Positions 43,917 to 53,264 of a DNA stretch of 64,000 nt are shown piece after piece; position 1 is the stretch's first letter, and the number at the start of each line of letters is the position of its first letter. Source of the stretch: Streptomyces sp. FIT100 (GTDB lineage: Bacteria > Actinomycetota > Actinomycetes > Streptomycetales > Streptomycetaceae); the NCBI RefSeq assembly GCF_024584805.1, contig NZ_CP075715.1, forward strand, positions 1,166,001-1,230,000, given 5' to 3'. The translations under genes and the position numbers were made by a program. The notes under the pieces are model-generated. The model searched no databases and was not told the origin of the DNA. It worked only from the letters and a program-made list of their open reading frames with translations.

Positions 43917-46475
43917 TCAGGCCCCGCGGAGGGTGGCGCCCACGCGGGACTCGGCGAGGGTGATCGCCGCGTCCCGGGCGGCGGATGCCTCCTCGACGGT
44001 CAGCGTGCGGTCCGGCGCGCGGAAGCGCAGCGCGTACGCCAGGGACTTCTTGCCCTCGCCGATCTGCTCACCGGTGAAGACGTCGAACAGCCGGAGCGAC
44101 TCCAGCAGTTCGCCCGCGCCCTCACGCAGCGCCTGCTCGACCTCGGCGGCCGGGACGTCGGAGGAGACGACCAGCGCGACGTCCTGCGTGGCCACCGGGA
44201 ACGTGGAGATCCGCGGCGCCTGGATCGCGCCCTTCCCGGTCTGCTCCAGCAGGTCCAGCTCCACCTCCATCGCGCAGGTGCGCTCCGGCAGTCCGAGCGC
44301 CTTGATGACGCGCGGGTGCAGTTCGCCCGCATGGCCGACGAGCGTCTCCTCGCCGTTCGCGACGGCGTAGAGCGCGGCGCAGCGGCCGGGGTGCCACGGC
44401 GCGTGCCGGTCGGCGCGGACGGTGAGCTCGACACCGGCCTCACGGGCGACCGCACGGGCGGACTCCACCGCGTCGGCCCAGTCTGCCGGGCGGCCCTCGC
44501 CCCACCAGCCGGTCTGCTCCCGCGCGCCCGCCAGCACGGTGGCGGCGCGGCGCGGCTGGCGCGGGAGCGCCGCGTTCAGCGTGGCGATCTCCTCGTCCGT
44601 GGGACGGCGGTCGACCGGCAGCAGGACCGGCGCGACCGTCTCGTCACCGGTGGGCCGGAAGACCAGACCCGTCTCGAAGAGGGCGAGGTCCTGGGAGCCA
44701 CGGCCCTGGTTGCGGCGCAGCGCGGCGAGCAGACCGGGCAGCAGCGTGGTGCGCAGCGCCGGCTCCTCGTCGGAGATCGGGTTGACCAGCTTGACGACGG
44801 TGCGGCGCGGGTCGTCCGCCTCCAGGCCGAGCTGGTCGAAGATCTGCTCGCTGACGAACGGGTAGTTCAGCGCCTCGACGTACCCCGTGCCGGCCAGCGC
44901 ACGGCCGACCCGCCGGTGCAGCCGCTGGCGGGCGGTCAGCCCGCGGCCGGACGGCGGCGTGGGCAGCGTGGAGGGCAGGTTCTCGTAGCCCTCCAGCCGG
45001 ATGACCTCCTCGGCGAGGTCGTTGGGCTCGTGCAGGTCGGGCCGCCAGGACGGGACGGTGACGACGAGCTCGTCCTGCCCGTAGACGTCGCAGCCGACCT
45101 CCTGGAGGCGGCGTACGACGGTCTCGCGGCCGTAGGTGACGCCCGCGACGCGGTCGGGGTGGTCGGCGCGCATGGTCACGGTGCGCGGCGCGGACGGGGC
45201 GATGATCTCGGTGACCCCCGCCTCGGCCGTACCGCCCGCGAGCAGCACCAGGAGGTCGACCGTGCGCTGCGCGGCAGCGGCGGCGGCCTGCGGGTCGACG
45301 CCGCGCTCGAAGCGCTTGGACGCCTCGGAGGCCAGCTTGTGGCGGCGCGCGGTGCGGGCGATGGAGACCGGGGCGAAGTGCGCGGCCTCGATGACGACCT
45401 CGGTGGTGCCGCGGACCTCGCCGGTCTCTGGGTCGGTGACGGAGTCGGCGATCTCGGTGTTGGCCCCGCCCATCACGCCAGCGAGACCGATCGGCCCGCG
45501 GTTGTCGGTGATGACCAGGTCCTCGGCGTCCAGGACGCGCTTGACGCCGTCGAGGGTGGTGAACTTCTCGCCGGGCTGTGCGCGACGCACCCCGATCGGC
45601 CCGTCGAGCCGGGTCCGGTCGTACGCGTGCAGCGGCTGGCCGAGCTCCAGCATCACGTAGTTGGTGATGTCGACGGCGAGCGAGATCGGCCGCATGCCCG
45701 CCTTCTGGAGCCGTCGCTGCATCCAGATCGGGGAACGGGCCTCGGGGTCGAGGCCCACGACGGTGCGGGCGGTGAAGCGGTCGCAGCCGATCGGGTCGGC
45801 GATCTGCACCCCGTAGCCGAAGGAGTTGGGCGCGGGCACGTCGAGCAGCGCCGGGTCGCGCAGCGGCAGCCCGTACGCGATCGCGGTCTCGCGGGCGACA
45901 CCGCGCAGCGACAGGCAGTAGCCGCGGTCGGGCGTGACGGCGATGTCGAGGACCTCGTCGAACAGCTCAAGCAGCTCGGTGGCGTCGGTGCCGACCTCGA
46001 TCTCGGGCGGCAGCACGATGATGCCGTGCGAGCCTCCCCCAGGGCCTTCGGCCTGGGGGGACCCCCAGCCCATGCCGAGCTCGTCGCCGGAGCAGATCAT
46101 GCCGCGGGACATCCGACCGTAGGTCTTGCGCTCGGCGATCTGGAAGTCGCCGGGCAGGACCGCGCCGGGCAGCGCCACGACGACCTTGTCGCCGACGGCG
46201 AAGTTCCGCGCGCCGCAGATGATCTCCTGCGGCTCGCCCGTCCCGTTGGCCTGGGCCACGTCGACGGTGCAGAAGCGGATCGGCTTCTTGAACTCGGTGA
46301 GCTCCTCGATGGTGAGCACCCGGCCCACGACGAGCGGGCCCTTGAGCCCGGCGCCGAGCTGCTCGACCGTCTCGACCTCGAGGCCGGCGGCGATGAGCTT
46401 GGTCTGTACGTCACGGCCGGTCTCCGTCACCGGCAGGTCGACGTACTCCCGCAGCCATGAAAGCGGGACCCGCAT
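43917..46475 (-). CDS. pheT: Phenylalanyl-tRNA synthetase beta subunit, with element insertion
   Basis: The 852-aa protein has the PheT layout: an N-terminal tRNA-binding EMAP-like domain ([33 protein letters not shown]), B3/B4 editing region, B5, a catalytic-like core and a C-terminal ferredoxin-like anticodon-binding domain ([19 protein letters not shown]). It forms the alpha2beta2 enzyme with PheS. ATG overlaps the pheS stop (TGATG). Within the N-terminal domain, [12 protein letters not shown] is encoded by the palindromic element at 46033-46068, adding about 12 residues to a surface loop. Confidence 0.96.
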   Translation of the reverse strand: MRVPLSWLREYVDLPVTETGRDVQTKLIAAGLEVETVEQLGAGLKGPLVVGRVLTIEELTEFKKPIRFCTVDVAQANGTGEPQEIICGARNFAVGDKVVVALPGAVLPGDFQIAERKTYGRMSRGMICSGDELGMGWGSPQAEGPGGGSHGIIVLPPEIEVGTDATELLELFDEVLDIAVTPDRGYCLSLRGVARETAIAYGLPLRDPALLDVPAPNSFGYGVQIADPIGCDRFTARTVVGLDPEARSPIWMQRRLQKAGMRPISLAVDITNYVMLELGQPLHAYDRTRLDGPIGVRRAQPGEKFTTLDGVKRVLDAEDLVITDNRGPIGLAGVMGGANTEIADSVTDPETGEVRGTTEVVIEAAHFAPVSIARTARRHKLASEASKRFERGVDPQAAAAAAQRTVDLLVLLAGGTAEAGVTEIIAPSAPRTVTMRADHPDRVAGVTYGRETVVRRLQEVGCDVYGQDELVVTVPSWRPDLHEPNDLAEEVIRLEGYENLPSTLPTPPSGRGLTARQRLHRRVGRALAGTGYVEALNYPFVSEQIFDQLGLEADDPRRTVVKLVNPISDEEPALRTTLLPGLLAALRRNQGRGSQDLALFETGLVFRPTGDETVAPVLLPVDRRPTDEEIATLNAALPRQPRRAATVLAGAREQTGWWGEGRPADWADAVESARAVAREAGVELTVRADRHAPWHPGRCAALYAVANGEETLVGHAGELHPRVIKALGLPERTCAMEVELDLLEQTGKGAIQAPRISTFPVATQDVALVVSSDVPAAEVEQALREGAGELLESLRLFDVFTGEQIGEGKKSLAYALRFRAPDRTLTVEEASAARDAAITLAESRVGATLRGA
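46033..46068 (-). repeat. Small palindromic element, copy 3 (inside pheT)
   Basis: CCTCCCCCAGGGCCTTCGGC then CTGGGGGGACCCCCAG is 36 bp long, a multiple of three. It is the best-conserved hairpin of the four copies (CCCCCAGGGCC pairs with GGCC-TGGGGG). Confidence 0.88.
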
Positions 46476-47602
46476 CAGATCTCCATCCCGAACGGCCGGG
46501 TGAACCGGACGTCACCCTCGACCATGTCTCGCATGTCCTCGACGTTGTGGCGGAACATCAGCATCCGCTCGATGCCGAACCCGAAGGCGAATCCGCTGTA
46601 CTTCTCCGGGTCGACACCGCAGGCGATGAGCACCTTCGGGTTGACCATTCCGCAGCCGCCGAGCTCGATCCAGCCCTCACTGGAGCAGGTGCGGCAGGGC
46701 CGGTCCGGGTTGCCGACGGACTCGCCGCGGCACACGTAGCAGACCATGTCCATCTCGGCGGACGGCTCGGTGAAGGGGAAGAAGTTCGGCCGCAGCCGGG
46801 TCTTCATGCCCTCGCCGCCGAAGAGCGCCTTGACCATGTGGTCCAGGGTGCCCTTGAGATCGGCCATGGTGAGGCCCTCGTCGACGGCGAGCAGCTCGAC
46901 CTGGTGGAACACCGGGGTGTGGGTGGCGTCCAGGTCGTCGGTGCGGTAGACGCGGCCGGGGCAGATCACGTAGAGCGGCGGCTCGCGGTCGAGCATCGAG
47001 CGGACCTGGACGGGCGAGGTGTGCGTGCGCAGCACGACGCCCGAGTCCGCGCCGCCTCCCTCGGGGCCCTGCACGAAGAAGGTGTCGTGCTCGCCGCGGG
47101 CGGGGTGGTCGGCCGCGATGTTCAGCGCGTCGAAGTTCAGCCACTCGGACTCGACCTCGGGGCCTTCGGCGACCTCGTAGCCCATGGCGACGAAGATGTC
47201 CTCGATGCGCTCCGAGAGCGTGGTCAGCGGGTGGCGGGCGCCCGCCGGAGTGCGGTCGTACGGCAGCGTGACGTCCACCGCCTCCTCGACCAGCACGCGC
47301 GTGTCGCGCTCCGCCTCCAGCTCGGCCTGGCGGGTGGCGAGCGCCTTGTTCACGGCACCCCGGGCCTGGCCGACGCGCTTGCCTGCCTCCGCCTTGGCGT
47401 GCGGCGGCAGGGCGCCGATCTCCCGGTTGGCGAGCGCGAGCGGCGAGGAGGGGCCGGTCTGCGCGATCTTCGCCTCGTGGAGCGCTGCGAGGTCACCGGC
47501 CGCGGCGAAGGCGGCGAGCGCCTCGTCCCGCATGCGCTCGATCTCTTCCGGTTTCAGTGCCTCGACCTCGACAGGGTCGTAGGACTTATTGGGTGCCGAC
47601 AT
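46475..47602 (-). CDS. pheS: Phenylalanyl-tRNA synthetase alpha subunit
   Basis: The 375-aa class II synthetase has an N-terminal coiled coil (about residues 15-95), then motif 2 ([20 protein letters not shown]) and motif 3 ([16 protein letters not shown]), with [12 protein letters not shown] for phenylalanine binding. It forms the catalytic half of PheRS. ATG at 47602 has GGGAAGAG upstream. A TAAACT sequence about 83 bases upstream may be the -10. Confidence 0.96.
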   Translation of the reverse strand: MSAPNKSYDPVEVEALKPEEIERMRDEALAAFAAAGDLAALHEAKIAQTGPSSPLALANREIGALPPHAKAEAGKRVGQARGAVNKALATRQAELEAERDTRVLVEEAVDVTLPYDRTPAGARHPLTTLSERIEDIFVAMGYEVAEGPEVESEWLNFDALNIAADHPARGEHDTFFVQGPEGGGADSGVVLRTHTSPVQVRSMLDREPPLYVICPGRVYRTDDLDATHTPVFHQVELLAVDEGLTMADLKGTLDHMVKALFGGEGMKTRLRPNFFPFTEPSAEMDMVCYVCRGESVGNPDRPCRTCSSEGWIELGGCGMVNPKVLIACGVDPEKYSGFAFGFGIERMLMFRHNVEDMRDMVEGDVRFTRPFGMEI

Positions 47603-47733
47603 CTCTTCCCGTACTTCCGATGGGGTGGCTGGGGCCGCTCGACGACCGAGGACGCAAAGGTGCCAAAGGTCGAGTTTAGCGGGGCGAGGTGGTCGCAGGA
47701 GCCCGTGGGCCGCGGGGCGGGACTCAGCGTGTG

Positions 47734-48912
47734 TCAGCTGAGATACGCCGGAGCGGCGACGGGCAGGATAAATCGGAACTCGGCGCCGCCGCCGGGTCCG
47801 CGGCCGACGGTGATCGTCCCGCCGTGCGCCTCGACGATGCCCTTCACGATGTACAGCCCGAGGCCGGTGCCGCCACGCTTGCTGCCCCGCCAGAAGCGGG
47901 TGAAGACACGGCCCATCGACTCCTCGGGGATGCCGGGGCCCTCGTCGCTCACGGTGACGGCCGTTCCCTTCTCGTCGCTGTCGCCTGCTGGTGCCACGTC
48001 GATGGTGACGGTTCCCTCGCCGTGGCGCACCGCATTTTCCAGCAGGTTGCCGAGGACCTGGTCGATCTTGTCGGGGTCGGCCCACAGCTGCGGGAGGCGG
48101 TGCCGGATGCGGACGAAGAACCGGTCGGGGGACTGGCCGCGTGCGGTGTGCGCCTGGATGTGGCGGCCGACGGCTGCGGCTATGTCGACGGGCTGGCGGC
48201 GCACCTCCAGGCGGCCGGAGTCGATCCGGGAGATGTCGAGGAGCTCGGCGATGAGCCGGGTGACGCGGCCCGCGTCGGCGTCGACGGTCTCCAGCATCAG
48301 CCGCTTCTGGTCGTCCGTGAAGCGCTCCCACTTGGCGAGCAGGGTGGCCGTGAAGCCCTTGACGGAGGTGAGCGGGGAGCGCAGCTCGTGGGCGACGGTG
48401 GCGATGAGCTCGGCGTGGCTGCGCTCGGTACGGCGCCGGGCCTCGGTGCCGCGCAGGCTGACGACGACGCGGTGCACCGGCCCGGTGGGGGTCGTGCGCA
48501 CGTAACGGGCGGAGACGAGGACCTCGCGCCCGCCGGGCAGCAGCAGATTGCGCTCGGGCTGGCCGGTGCGGGTGGCGAGGCCGAGGTAGGGGTCGGTCAG
48601 GCTCCACCAGCGGCGCCCCTTGAGGTCCTCCAGGGGCAGAGCCTGGTCGAGCGGGCGGCCGAGCGCCGCGGCGCGGGGTGTGGCGGTGATCCGGGCAGCT
48701 GCGGTGTTGAAGCAGATCACACGGCCGGTCTCGTCGGCGACGACGAGACCGTCGGGGAGGTCGTCGGGATCGACCGCGGTGTCGCGTCCGCCCGGGGCCG
48801 CGGGCTCGGGACCGGGCTCGGGCTGGGGCTCGGGCTCGACGGGACCGGTGCGGGCGCTGCGCGCCGCCGTGTCCGCCTCGGTCTCCGACAGCCTTCTCTG
48901 GCCGACAGCCAT
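47734..48912 (-). CDS. Soluble sensor histidine kinase
   Basis: The 392-aa protein has a PAS-like domain (about residues 48-155: DLPDGLVVADETGRVICFN), HisKA with phosphoacceptor His175 in VAHELRSPLTSVKGF, and a HATPase domain (NLLENAVRHGEG, VSDEGPGIP, GGTGLGLYIVKGIVEAHGG). No transmembrane segment is seen, so it is cytosolic and probably senses an internal signal. No response regulator is adjacent (orphan kinase). An N-terminal Glu-Pro run (VEPEPQPEPGPEP) is low complexity. Confidence 0.9.
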   Translation of the reverse strand: MAVGQRRLSETEADTAARSARTGPVEPEPQPEPGPEPAAPGGRDTAVDPDDLPDGLVVADETGRVICFNTAAARITATPRAAALGRPLDQALPLEDLKGRRWWSLTDPYLGLATRTGQPERNLLLPGGREVLVSARYVRTTPTGPVHRVVVSLRGTEARRRTERSHAELIATVAHELRSPLTSVKGFTATLLAKWERFTDDQKRLMLETVDADAGRVTRLIAELLDISRIDSGRLEVRRQPVDIAAAVGRHIQAHTARGQSPDRFFVRIRHRLPQLWADPDKIDQVLGNLLENAVRHGEGTVTIDVAPAGDSDEKGTAVTVSDEGPGIPEESMGRVFTRFWRGSKRGGTGLGLYIVKGIVEAHGGTITVGRGPGGGAEFRFILPVAAPAYLS

Positions 48913-49007
48913 CCCCGTCCCCCACCTCTCGAACCGGTTCAGTGGGCCCCCGAGTTGGTCACCCTACTAGTCGCCGGTGACGGAGCGACAGCCTGTGGGC
49001 TCCCGGA

Positions 49008-49077
49008 GTCACCGCCCCAGGTCACCGCGCCGGAATCACCCGCCCGGGTCACCGCGCCCGGGTCACCGCGCCCGGCA
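49008..49077. repeat. Tandem 14-bp repeats across a stop codon
   Basis: About five tandem units of GTCACCGCGCCCGG, some degenerate, cover the last codons and stop of the SpoU gene and extend beyond it. Confidence 0.75.
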
Positions 49078-49911
49078 GCCGCCGGGGCGCCGCTGGGCGC
49101 GGGCGGACGCGTAGAGACATACGGCCGCGGCGGTCGCGAGGTTCAGACTCTCGGCCCTGCCGTGGATGGGGACGCGCACGACCGCGTCCGCGAGCGCCCG
49201 GGTCTCCTCGGGCAGGCCCCATGCCTCGTTGCCGAAGATCCATGCGGTGGACCCGCTCATGGTGCCGGCGTCGAGCTCGTCGTCGAGGTCGTCGTCCCCG
49301 GCGCCGTCGGCGGCGAGGATCCGCACCCCTGCCGCCTTCAGTCCGCCGACGGCCTGCTCGACGGGTACGCCGACGGCCACCGGCAGATGGAACAGCGAAC
49401 CGACCGAAGCCCGCACCGACTTGGGGTTGTACAGGTCGACGGAGGCGTCGGTGAGCACGACCGCGTCGGCGCCCGCGGCGTCCGCGCAGCGGAGCACCGT
49501 ACCGGCGTTCCCGGGGTCGCGTACGTGCGCGAGCACGGCGACGAGGCGCGGCCTGGCCGTCAGGATCTCCTCGAACGGCGAGTCGAGGAACCGGCAGACG
49601 CCGACGAGCCCCTGAGGGGTGACCGTCTGCGAGACCTCGGCGAGCACGGTGTCGGCGGCGTAGTGGACCCGGGCGCCGGTGGCGCGGGCGGCGTCGACGA
49701 TCTCCGCGTACCGCTCGGCGGCCTCGACGGTGGTGAACAGCTCGGTCAGGGTCGCCTGCCCGTCCCCGCCCCGGTGCGCCACGGCCTCCCGCACGGCCTG
49801 CGGCCCCTCGGCGATGAACCGCCGGTCCTTCGACCGGAAGTTCCGCCGCGCCAGCCGCCGCGCGGCGACGACGCGCGGGGACCGCGGGGAGATGAGCTCG
49901 GGGGTGTGCAT
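49063..49911 (-). CDS. SpoU/TrmH-family rRNA 2'-O-methyltransferase
   Basis: The 282-aa protein has an N-terminal substrate-binding domain (ARRNFRSKDRRFIAEGPQAV) and the SPOUT motifs AHVRDPGNAGTVLRCADAAG (motif 1), WIFGNEAWGLPEE (motif 2) and ESLNLATAAAVCLY (motif 3). It probably methylates 23S rRNA or tRNA ribose. Its position next to infC-rpmI-rplT and pheST fits a translation role. ATG at 49911 follows GAAGGAG. The stop lies within a tandem 14-bp repeat. Confidence 0.9.
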   Translation of the reverse strand: MHTPELISPRSPRVVAARRLARRNFRSKDRRFIAEGPQAVREAVAHRGGDGQATLTELFTTVEAAERYAEIVDAARATGARVHYAADTVLAEVSQTVTPQGLVGVCRFLDSPFEEILTARPRLVAVLAHVRDPGNAGTVLRCADAAGADAVVLTDASVDLYNPKSVRASVGSLFHLPVAVGVPVEQAVGGLKAAGVRILAADGAGDDDLDDELDAGTMSGSTAWIFGNEAWGLPEETRALADAVVRVPIHGRAESLNLATAAAVCLYASARAQRRPGGCRAR

Positions 49912-50136
49912 GGGGTGCTCCTTCGTGACCGGTCGCCGCGACGCGGGGACCGGTGTGTTCCCTGTACGACGGTGGCGAGCCGCCCATGGCCCCGTGCCCG
50001 GCCGATCACGTCCGGCTCAGGACGACGGTCCCGGCTGGGCCGCACTCGGGGACGCCGCCCGGGGGGGCCGTGGAGGGTGGTCGATCCCGCGGGGCCGGCC
50101 GGACCGTCGCGAGGCCCGCACGGCCTCCGACGTGCG

Positions 50137-50167
50137 CGGACCCGCAGGCCAGAGGCCTGCGGGTCCG
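50137..50167 (-). terminator. Terminator of infC-rpmI-rplT
   Basis: CGGACCCGCAGGCC-AGA-GGCCTGCGGGTCCG is a perfect 14-bp hairpin, 30 bases past the rplT stop. Confidence 0.88.
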
Positions 50168-50196
50168 GGGCAGTCCGGGGCGTGTTGCCGCGGCCG

Positions 50197-50589
50197 TCAG
50201 GCCGCCGACGCGGCCTTCGGCGCGTTGACGTCCGCCGGCAGCGCCTTCTGCGCCACCTCGACGAGCGCGGCGAACGCACCGGCGTCGTTCACGGCGAGCT
50301 CCGCGAGGATCTTGCGGTCCACCTCGACGTTGGCGGCCTTCAGACCCTGGATGAAGCGGTTGTAGGTGATGCCGTTGGCGCGGGCAGCGGCGTTGATGCG
50401 CTGGATCCACAGCTGACGGAAGTCGCCCTTGCGCTTCTTGCGGTCGTTGTAGTTGTAGACGAGGGAGTGGGTGACCTGCTCCTTCGCCTTGCGGTACAGG
50501 CGGGACCGCTGACCGCGGTAGCCGCTGGCCTGCTCGAGGATCGCCCGGCGCTTCTTGTGGGCGTTGACTGCCCGCTTGACGCGTGCCAC
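50197..50589 (-). CDS. rplT: 50S ribosomal protein L20
   Basis: The 130-aa protein opens [20 protein letters not shown] and has [20 protein letters not shown], the L20 signature. It binds 23S rRNA early in 50S assembly and in some bacteria represses the infC operon. GTG at 50589 follows AAGGAG. It is the third gene of infC-rpmI-rplT. Confidence 0.97.
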   Translation of the reverse strand: MARVKRAVNAHKKRRAILEQASGYRGQRSRLYRKAKEQVTHSLVYNYNDRKKRKGDFRQLWIQRINAAARANGITYNRFIQGLKAANVEVDRKILAELAVNDAGAFAALVEVAQKALPADVNAPKAASAA

Positions 50590-50691
50590 TTGTTAACTCC
50601 TTGTAGCGGGGCCGCAGTTGCACTCATGCGGCCCGGAAACGAATTGGTCCCGGTCTTGGCCGGAAGCCCCCGTCACCGGGGGCGACGACAA

Positions 50692-50886
50692 TCAGATGCC
50701 CAGCATCTTCTTGATCTTGGCGGCGTCACCCGGGGCCATCTCGGCGTTGCCGGTGAGGCGACGCGTCAGCTTGGACGACTTGCGCTCGAGCAGGTGGCGC
50801 TTGCCGGCGCGCTCACGGAGCACCTTGCCGGAGCCGGTGATCTTGAAGCGCTTCTTGGCACCGCTGTGCGTCTTGTTCTTCGGCAT
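50692..50886 (-). CDS. rpmI: 50S ribosomal protein L35
   Basis: The 64-aa basic protein opens [20 protein letters not shown], the L35 signature, and ends in a typical [10 protein letters not shown] helix. It is a 50S subunit component. ATG at 50886 follows GAGGAG. It sits between infC and rplT. Confidence 0.97.
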   Translation of the reverse strand: MPKNKTHSGAKKRFKITGSGKVLRERAGKRHLLERKSSKLTRRLTGNAEMAPGDAAKIKKMLGI

Positions 50887-50990
50887 AGCGCCGTTATCTC
50901 CTCGTCAGTGGCGCTCCCCGCGCCGGTCCGCAAACCGGCGCACGGAAGCGTCAGATGTATCGGTTGATATCCGGGACGGTTGTCCTGGAA

Positions 50991-51611
50991 TCAGGCCTCG
51001 GCGGGGTCCCCGGTGGAGTCCGCCGCCTGGGCGGGCTGCCCCTGGCGCTCGGCCTTGCGGGCGGCCTGCGCCTCGCGGGCTTCGGCCATCGCCTCGGTCT
51101 TCTTCTTGTGCGGACCGAGGACCATGATCATGTTGCGGCCGTCCTGCTTCGGGTTCGACTCCACGAAGCCGAGGTCCTGGACGTCCTCCGCGAGCCGCTG
51201 CAGCAGCCGGTAGCCGAGCTCCGGCCGGGACTGCTCGCGACCACGGAACATGATCGTGATCTTGACCTTGTCGCCCTGCTTGAGGAACCGGACGACGTGA
51301 CCCTTCTTGGTGTCATAGTCGTGCGGGTCGATCTTCGGCCGGAGCTTCATTTCCTTGATGACCGTGTGCGCCTGGTTCTTGCGCGCCTCACGGGCCTTCA
51401 TGGCCGACTCGTACTTGAACTTGCCGTAGTCCATGAGCTTGCAGACCGGCGGTCGCGCGGAAGCCGCGACCTCGACCAAGTCCAGGTCGTATTCCTGCGC
51501 GAGCTCCAGGGCCTTGGCAAGCGGAACAATCCCGACCTGCTCGCCGCTGGGACCGACAAGTCGCACCTCGGGAACGCGAATCCGGTCGTTGATGCGGGGC
51601 TCGGTGCTGAT
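50991..51611 (-). CDS. infC: Translation initiation factor IF-3, probable ATC start
   Basis: The 206-aa protein opens with [18 protein letters not shown] and contains the N-domain [12 protein letters not shown] and C-domain [22 protein letters not shown]-3 prevents subunit joining and proofreads the start codon. GAGGAGG lies 4 bases before an ATC codon at 51611, with no ATG, GTG or TTG nearby. Rare AUU/AUC starts with IF-3 autoregulation are established for infC in other bacteria. The next in-frame ATG is at 51695, without a binding site. Its C-terminus has a Glu/Ala/Gln-rich extension. A U-tailed hairpin precedes it. Confidence 0.93.
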   Translation of the reverse strand: MSTEPRINDRIRVPEVRLVGPSGEQVGIVPLAKALELAQEYDLDLVEVAASARPPVCKLMDYGKFKYESAMKAREARKNQAHTVIKEMKLRPKIDPHDYDTKKGHVVRFLKQGDKVKITIMFRGREQSRPELGYRLLQRLAEDVQDLGFVESNPKQDGRNMIMVLGPHKKKTEAMAEAREAQAARKAERQGQPAQAADSTGDPAEA

Positions 51612-51695
51612 GGATCCTCCTCGGTAGCACCACGCGGCGGTCTGGCAAACAGCCGCGCAACGTCTGTTTCTCTGGGACCAACCGCACCGGTGCAT

Positions 51696-51727
51696 GAAAA
51701 ATGCCCCGGACGGGACACAGGCGGGGC
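51696..51727 (-). terminator. Probable attenuator in the infC leader
   Basis: On the minus strand GCCCCG-N13-CGGGGC is followed by ATTTTT, about 85 bases before the infC start. A U-tailed terminator in a leader in this GC-rich genome suggests transcription attenuation. Confidence 0.7.
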
Positions 51728-51940
51728 TCCTGGAATACCGGAACACCGCCGCGGTGGACCGCGGGGCGCTACTTTCGGACGGCTCCATCGTCCGTACGGA
51801 ACGATGGTCGCCGTCTGACCGGTGACCCGCCGCCCCTGAGGGCCGCCAGGTGGGAGATCGGAGCCTCCACTTGTGGGTCGGACACATGCGCGTCCGACCG
51901 GTCGTTACACAAGGTTAGCAGCTCCGGCCGGAAGGAGCTA

Positions 51941-51971
51941 ACCGGCGGGCGGCACCGTGCCGCCCGCCGGT
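51941..51971 (-). terminator. Terminator of the DUF1844/SseB genes
   Basis: ACCGGCGGGCGGCA-CCG-TGCCGCCCGCCGGT is a perfect 14-bp hairpin, 75 bases past the DUF1844 stop. Confidence 0.85.
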
Positions 51972-52045
51972 CGTCGCAGCTCGTCGGTGCTTGTTGGAGC
52001 TCGGCTCGTCGCAGCGTGTCGGAGCTGGGCCGAAGCCGGCCGAAG

Positions 52046-52423
52046 TCAGCCGAAGACCGGGCCGGTGTACTTCTCGCCCGGGCCCTGGCCCGGCTCGTCC
52101 GGCACGACCGACGCCTCGCGGAAGGCCAGCTGCAGCGACTTGAGACCGTCGCGCAGCGGGGCCGCGTGGAAGGAGCTGATCTCGGTCGCTCCGGCGTCGA
52201 GCAGCCCGGCCAGCGCATGGACCAGCTTGCGGGCCTCGTCGAGGTCCTTGTGCTTCTCGCCGTCCTCGGTCAGGCCGAGCTTGACCGCGGCGGCGCTCAT
52301 CAGGTTGACCGCGACCGTGACGATCACCTCGACCGCCGGGACCTCCGCGATGTCGCGGGTCATGGCGTCGAAGTCGGGGGATTTATCGGTGGGGGTGCCG
52401 GGCGTGGGGGTCGCGTCACTCAT
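52046..52423 (-). CDS. DUF1844 domain protein
   Basis: The 125-aa protein has a helical DUF1844 core (about residues 15-90: VEVIVTVAVNLMSAAAVKLG, DEARKLVHALAGLL). The function is unknown; the family is often found next to infC in actinobacteria. ATG at 52423 lacks a strong binding site. It follows SseB in the same direction, 24 bases apart, and may be co-transcribed. Confidence 0.85.
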   Translation of the reverse strand: MSDATPTPGTPTDKSPDFDAMTRDIAEVPAVEVIVTVAVNLMSAAAVKLGLTEDGEKHKDLDEARKLVHALAGLLDAGATEISSFHAAPLRDGLKSLQLAFREASVVPDEPGQGPGEKYTGPVFG

Positions 52424-52447
52424 GGGGCACACGATATGCGGTGCCTC

Positions 52448-53227
52448 TCACGGCCGTACGTACAGGGGCTCGCCGGGAGGCACGGCCCCGGCCGGCAGCA
52501 GCGCCAGGTCGAGGCCGCGCACGAGCCTGGCCCGCAGCGTCTCGTCCGCTGCGAGCCCCCGGGCGACGCGCTGGGCCGCCTCGGCAGGGGCGGCGTCCGG
52601 GGCGAGGACCAGGGCGAGGGTGCCGTCGGCGCTGCCCGGGCCGAGGTGGGCGCGGAGCACGGCGGGCTCGGCGGCGACGACGGACCGTACCGCCCGGGTG
52701 ACGGCGGGGTCGGCGAGCGGCTCCGTGTTGGTGCGGCCCTCCGCGAGGGCGAGCAGGGCCGGTCCGGTGAGCTGGTACGGCACCGGCCCCGCGAGGTCCA
52801 GGACGAGCGTGTCCGCCTTCTCGTGCGCGGCGGCCTGGAGGGCCTGGTGCAGCGGTACGGCGACGGGCCGAGCCTCCGGGTCCCAGCGGGCCAGCGACTC
52901 CGTCGAGGTGAAGGCGGGCAGGGCGCGGCGCGCGCCCGCCGTCAGCGTGGGCACGGCCATGTCGCTCGTCTTCTCACGCCGCAAGCGGACCCCCCGTCTC
53001 CCCCCGCCACCCGTGTTCGTCGCTGCGCGGCCCCCCGCGTCGTCCTCCTCGACCTCGCCCAGGACGGCGACGACGGGCACGAGGAGCCGGGCGCCCTTGA
53101 GCGCTTCCAGGACCGGCCCCTCCGCGGTCCGGTCCTCGGCCCAGGCGGCGAGCGCCGCGGTCAGGGCCGGGTCGGCGGTGCCGTCGTCGTCGGAGAAACC
53201 GGGGTCCGGGATGTTCTTGAGCGCCAC
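52448..53227 (-). CDS. SseB-family protein
   Basis: The 259-aa protein has an SseB N-terminal domain (ALAAWAEDRTAEGPVLEALK, LLVPVVAVLGEVE) and a second SseB-like half (about residues 90-165: MAVPTLTAGARRALPAFTST, ESLARWDPEARPVAVP). No enzymatic role is known. A Gly/Arg-rich stretch at about 62-82 (AGGRAATNTGGGGRRGVRLR) looks like an inserted linker. GTG at 53227 is used. Confidence 0.85.
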   Translation of the reverse strand: MALKNIPDPGFSDDDGTADPALTAALAAWAEDRTAEGPVLEALKGARLLVPVVAVLGEVEEDDAGGRAATNTGGGGRRGVRLRREKTSDMAVPTLTAGARRALPAFTSTESLARWDPEARPVAVPLHQALQAAAHEKADTLVLDLAGPVPYQLTGPALLALAEGRTNTEPLADPAVTRAVRSVVAAEPAVLRAHLGPGSADGTLALVLAPDAAPAEAAQRVARGLAADETLRARLVRGLDLALLPAGAVPPGEPLYVRP

Positions 53228-53264
53228 GGGACGAGCCTAACGGGCCCCGTCCCGCCGGCCGTGC

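Noticed and set aside
43701..46460. A 919-codon antisense ORF over pheT
   Set aside because: It is a shadow of pheT and runs into an intergenic repeat.
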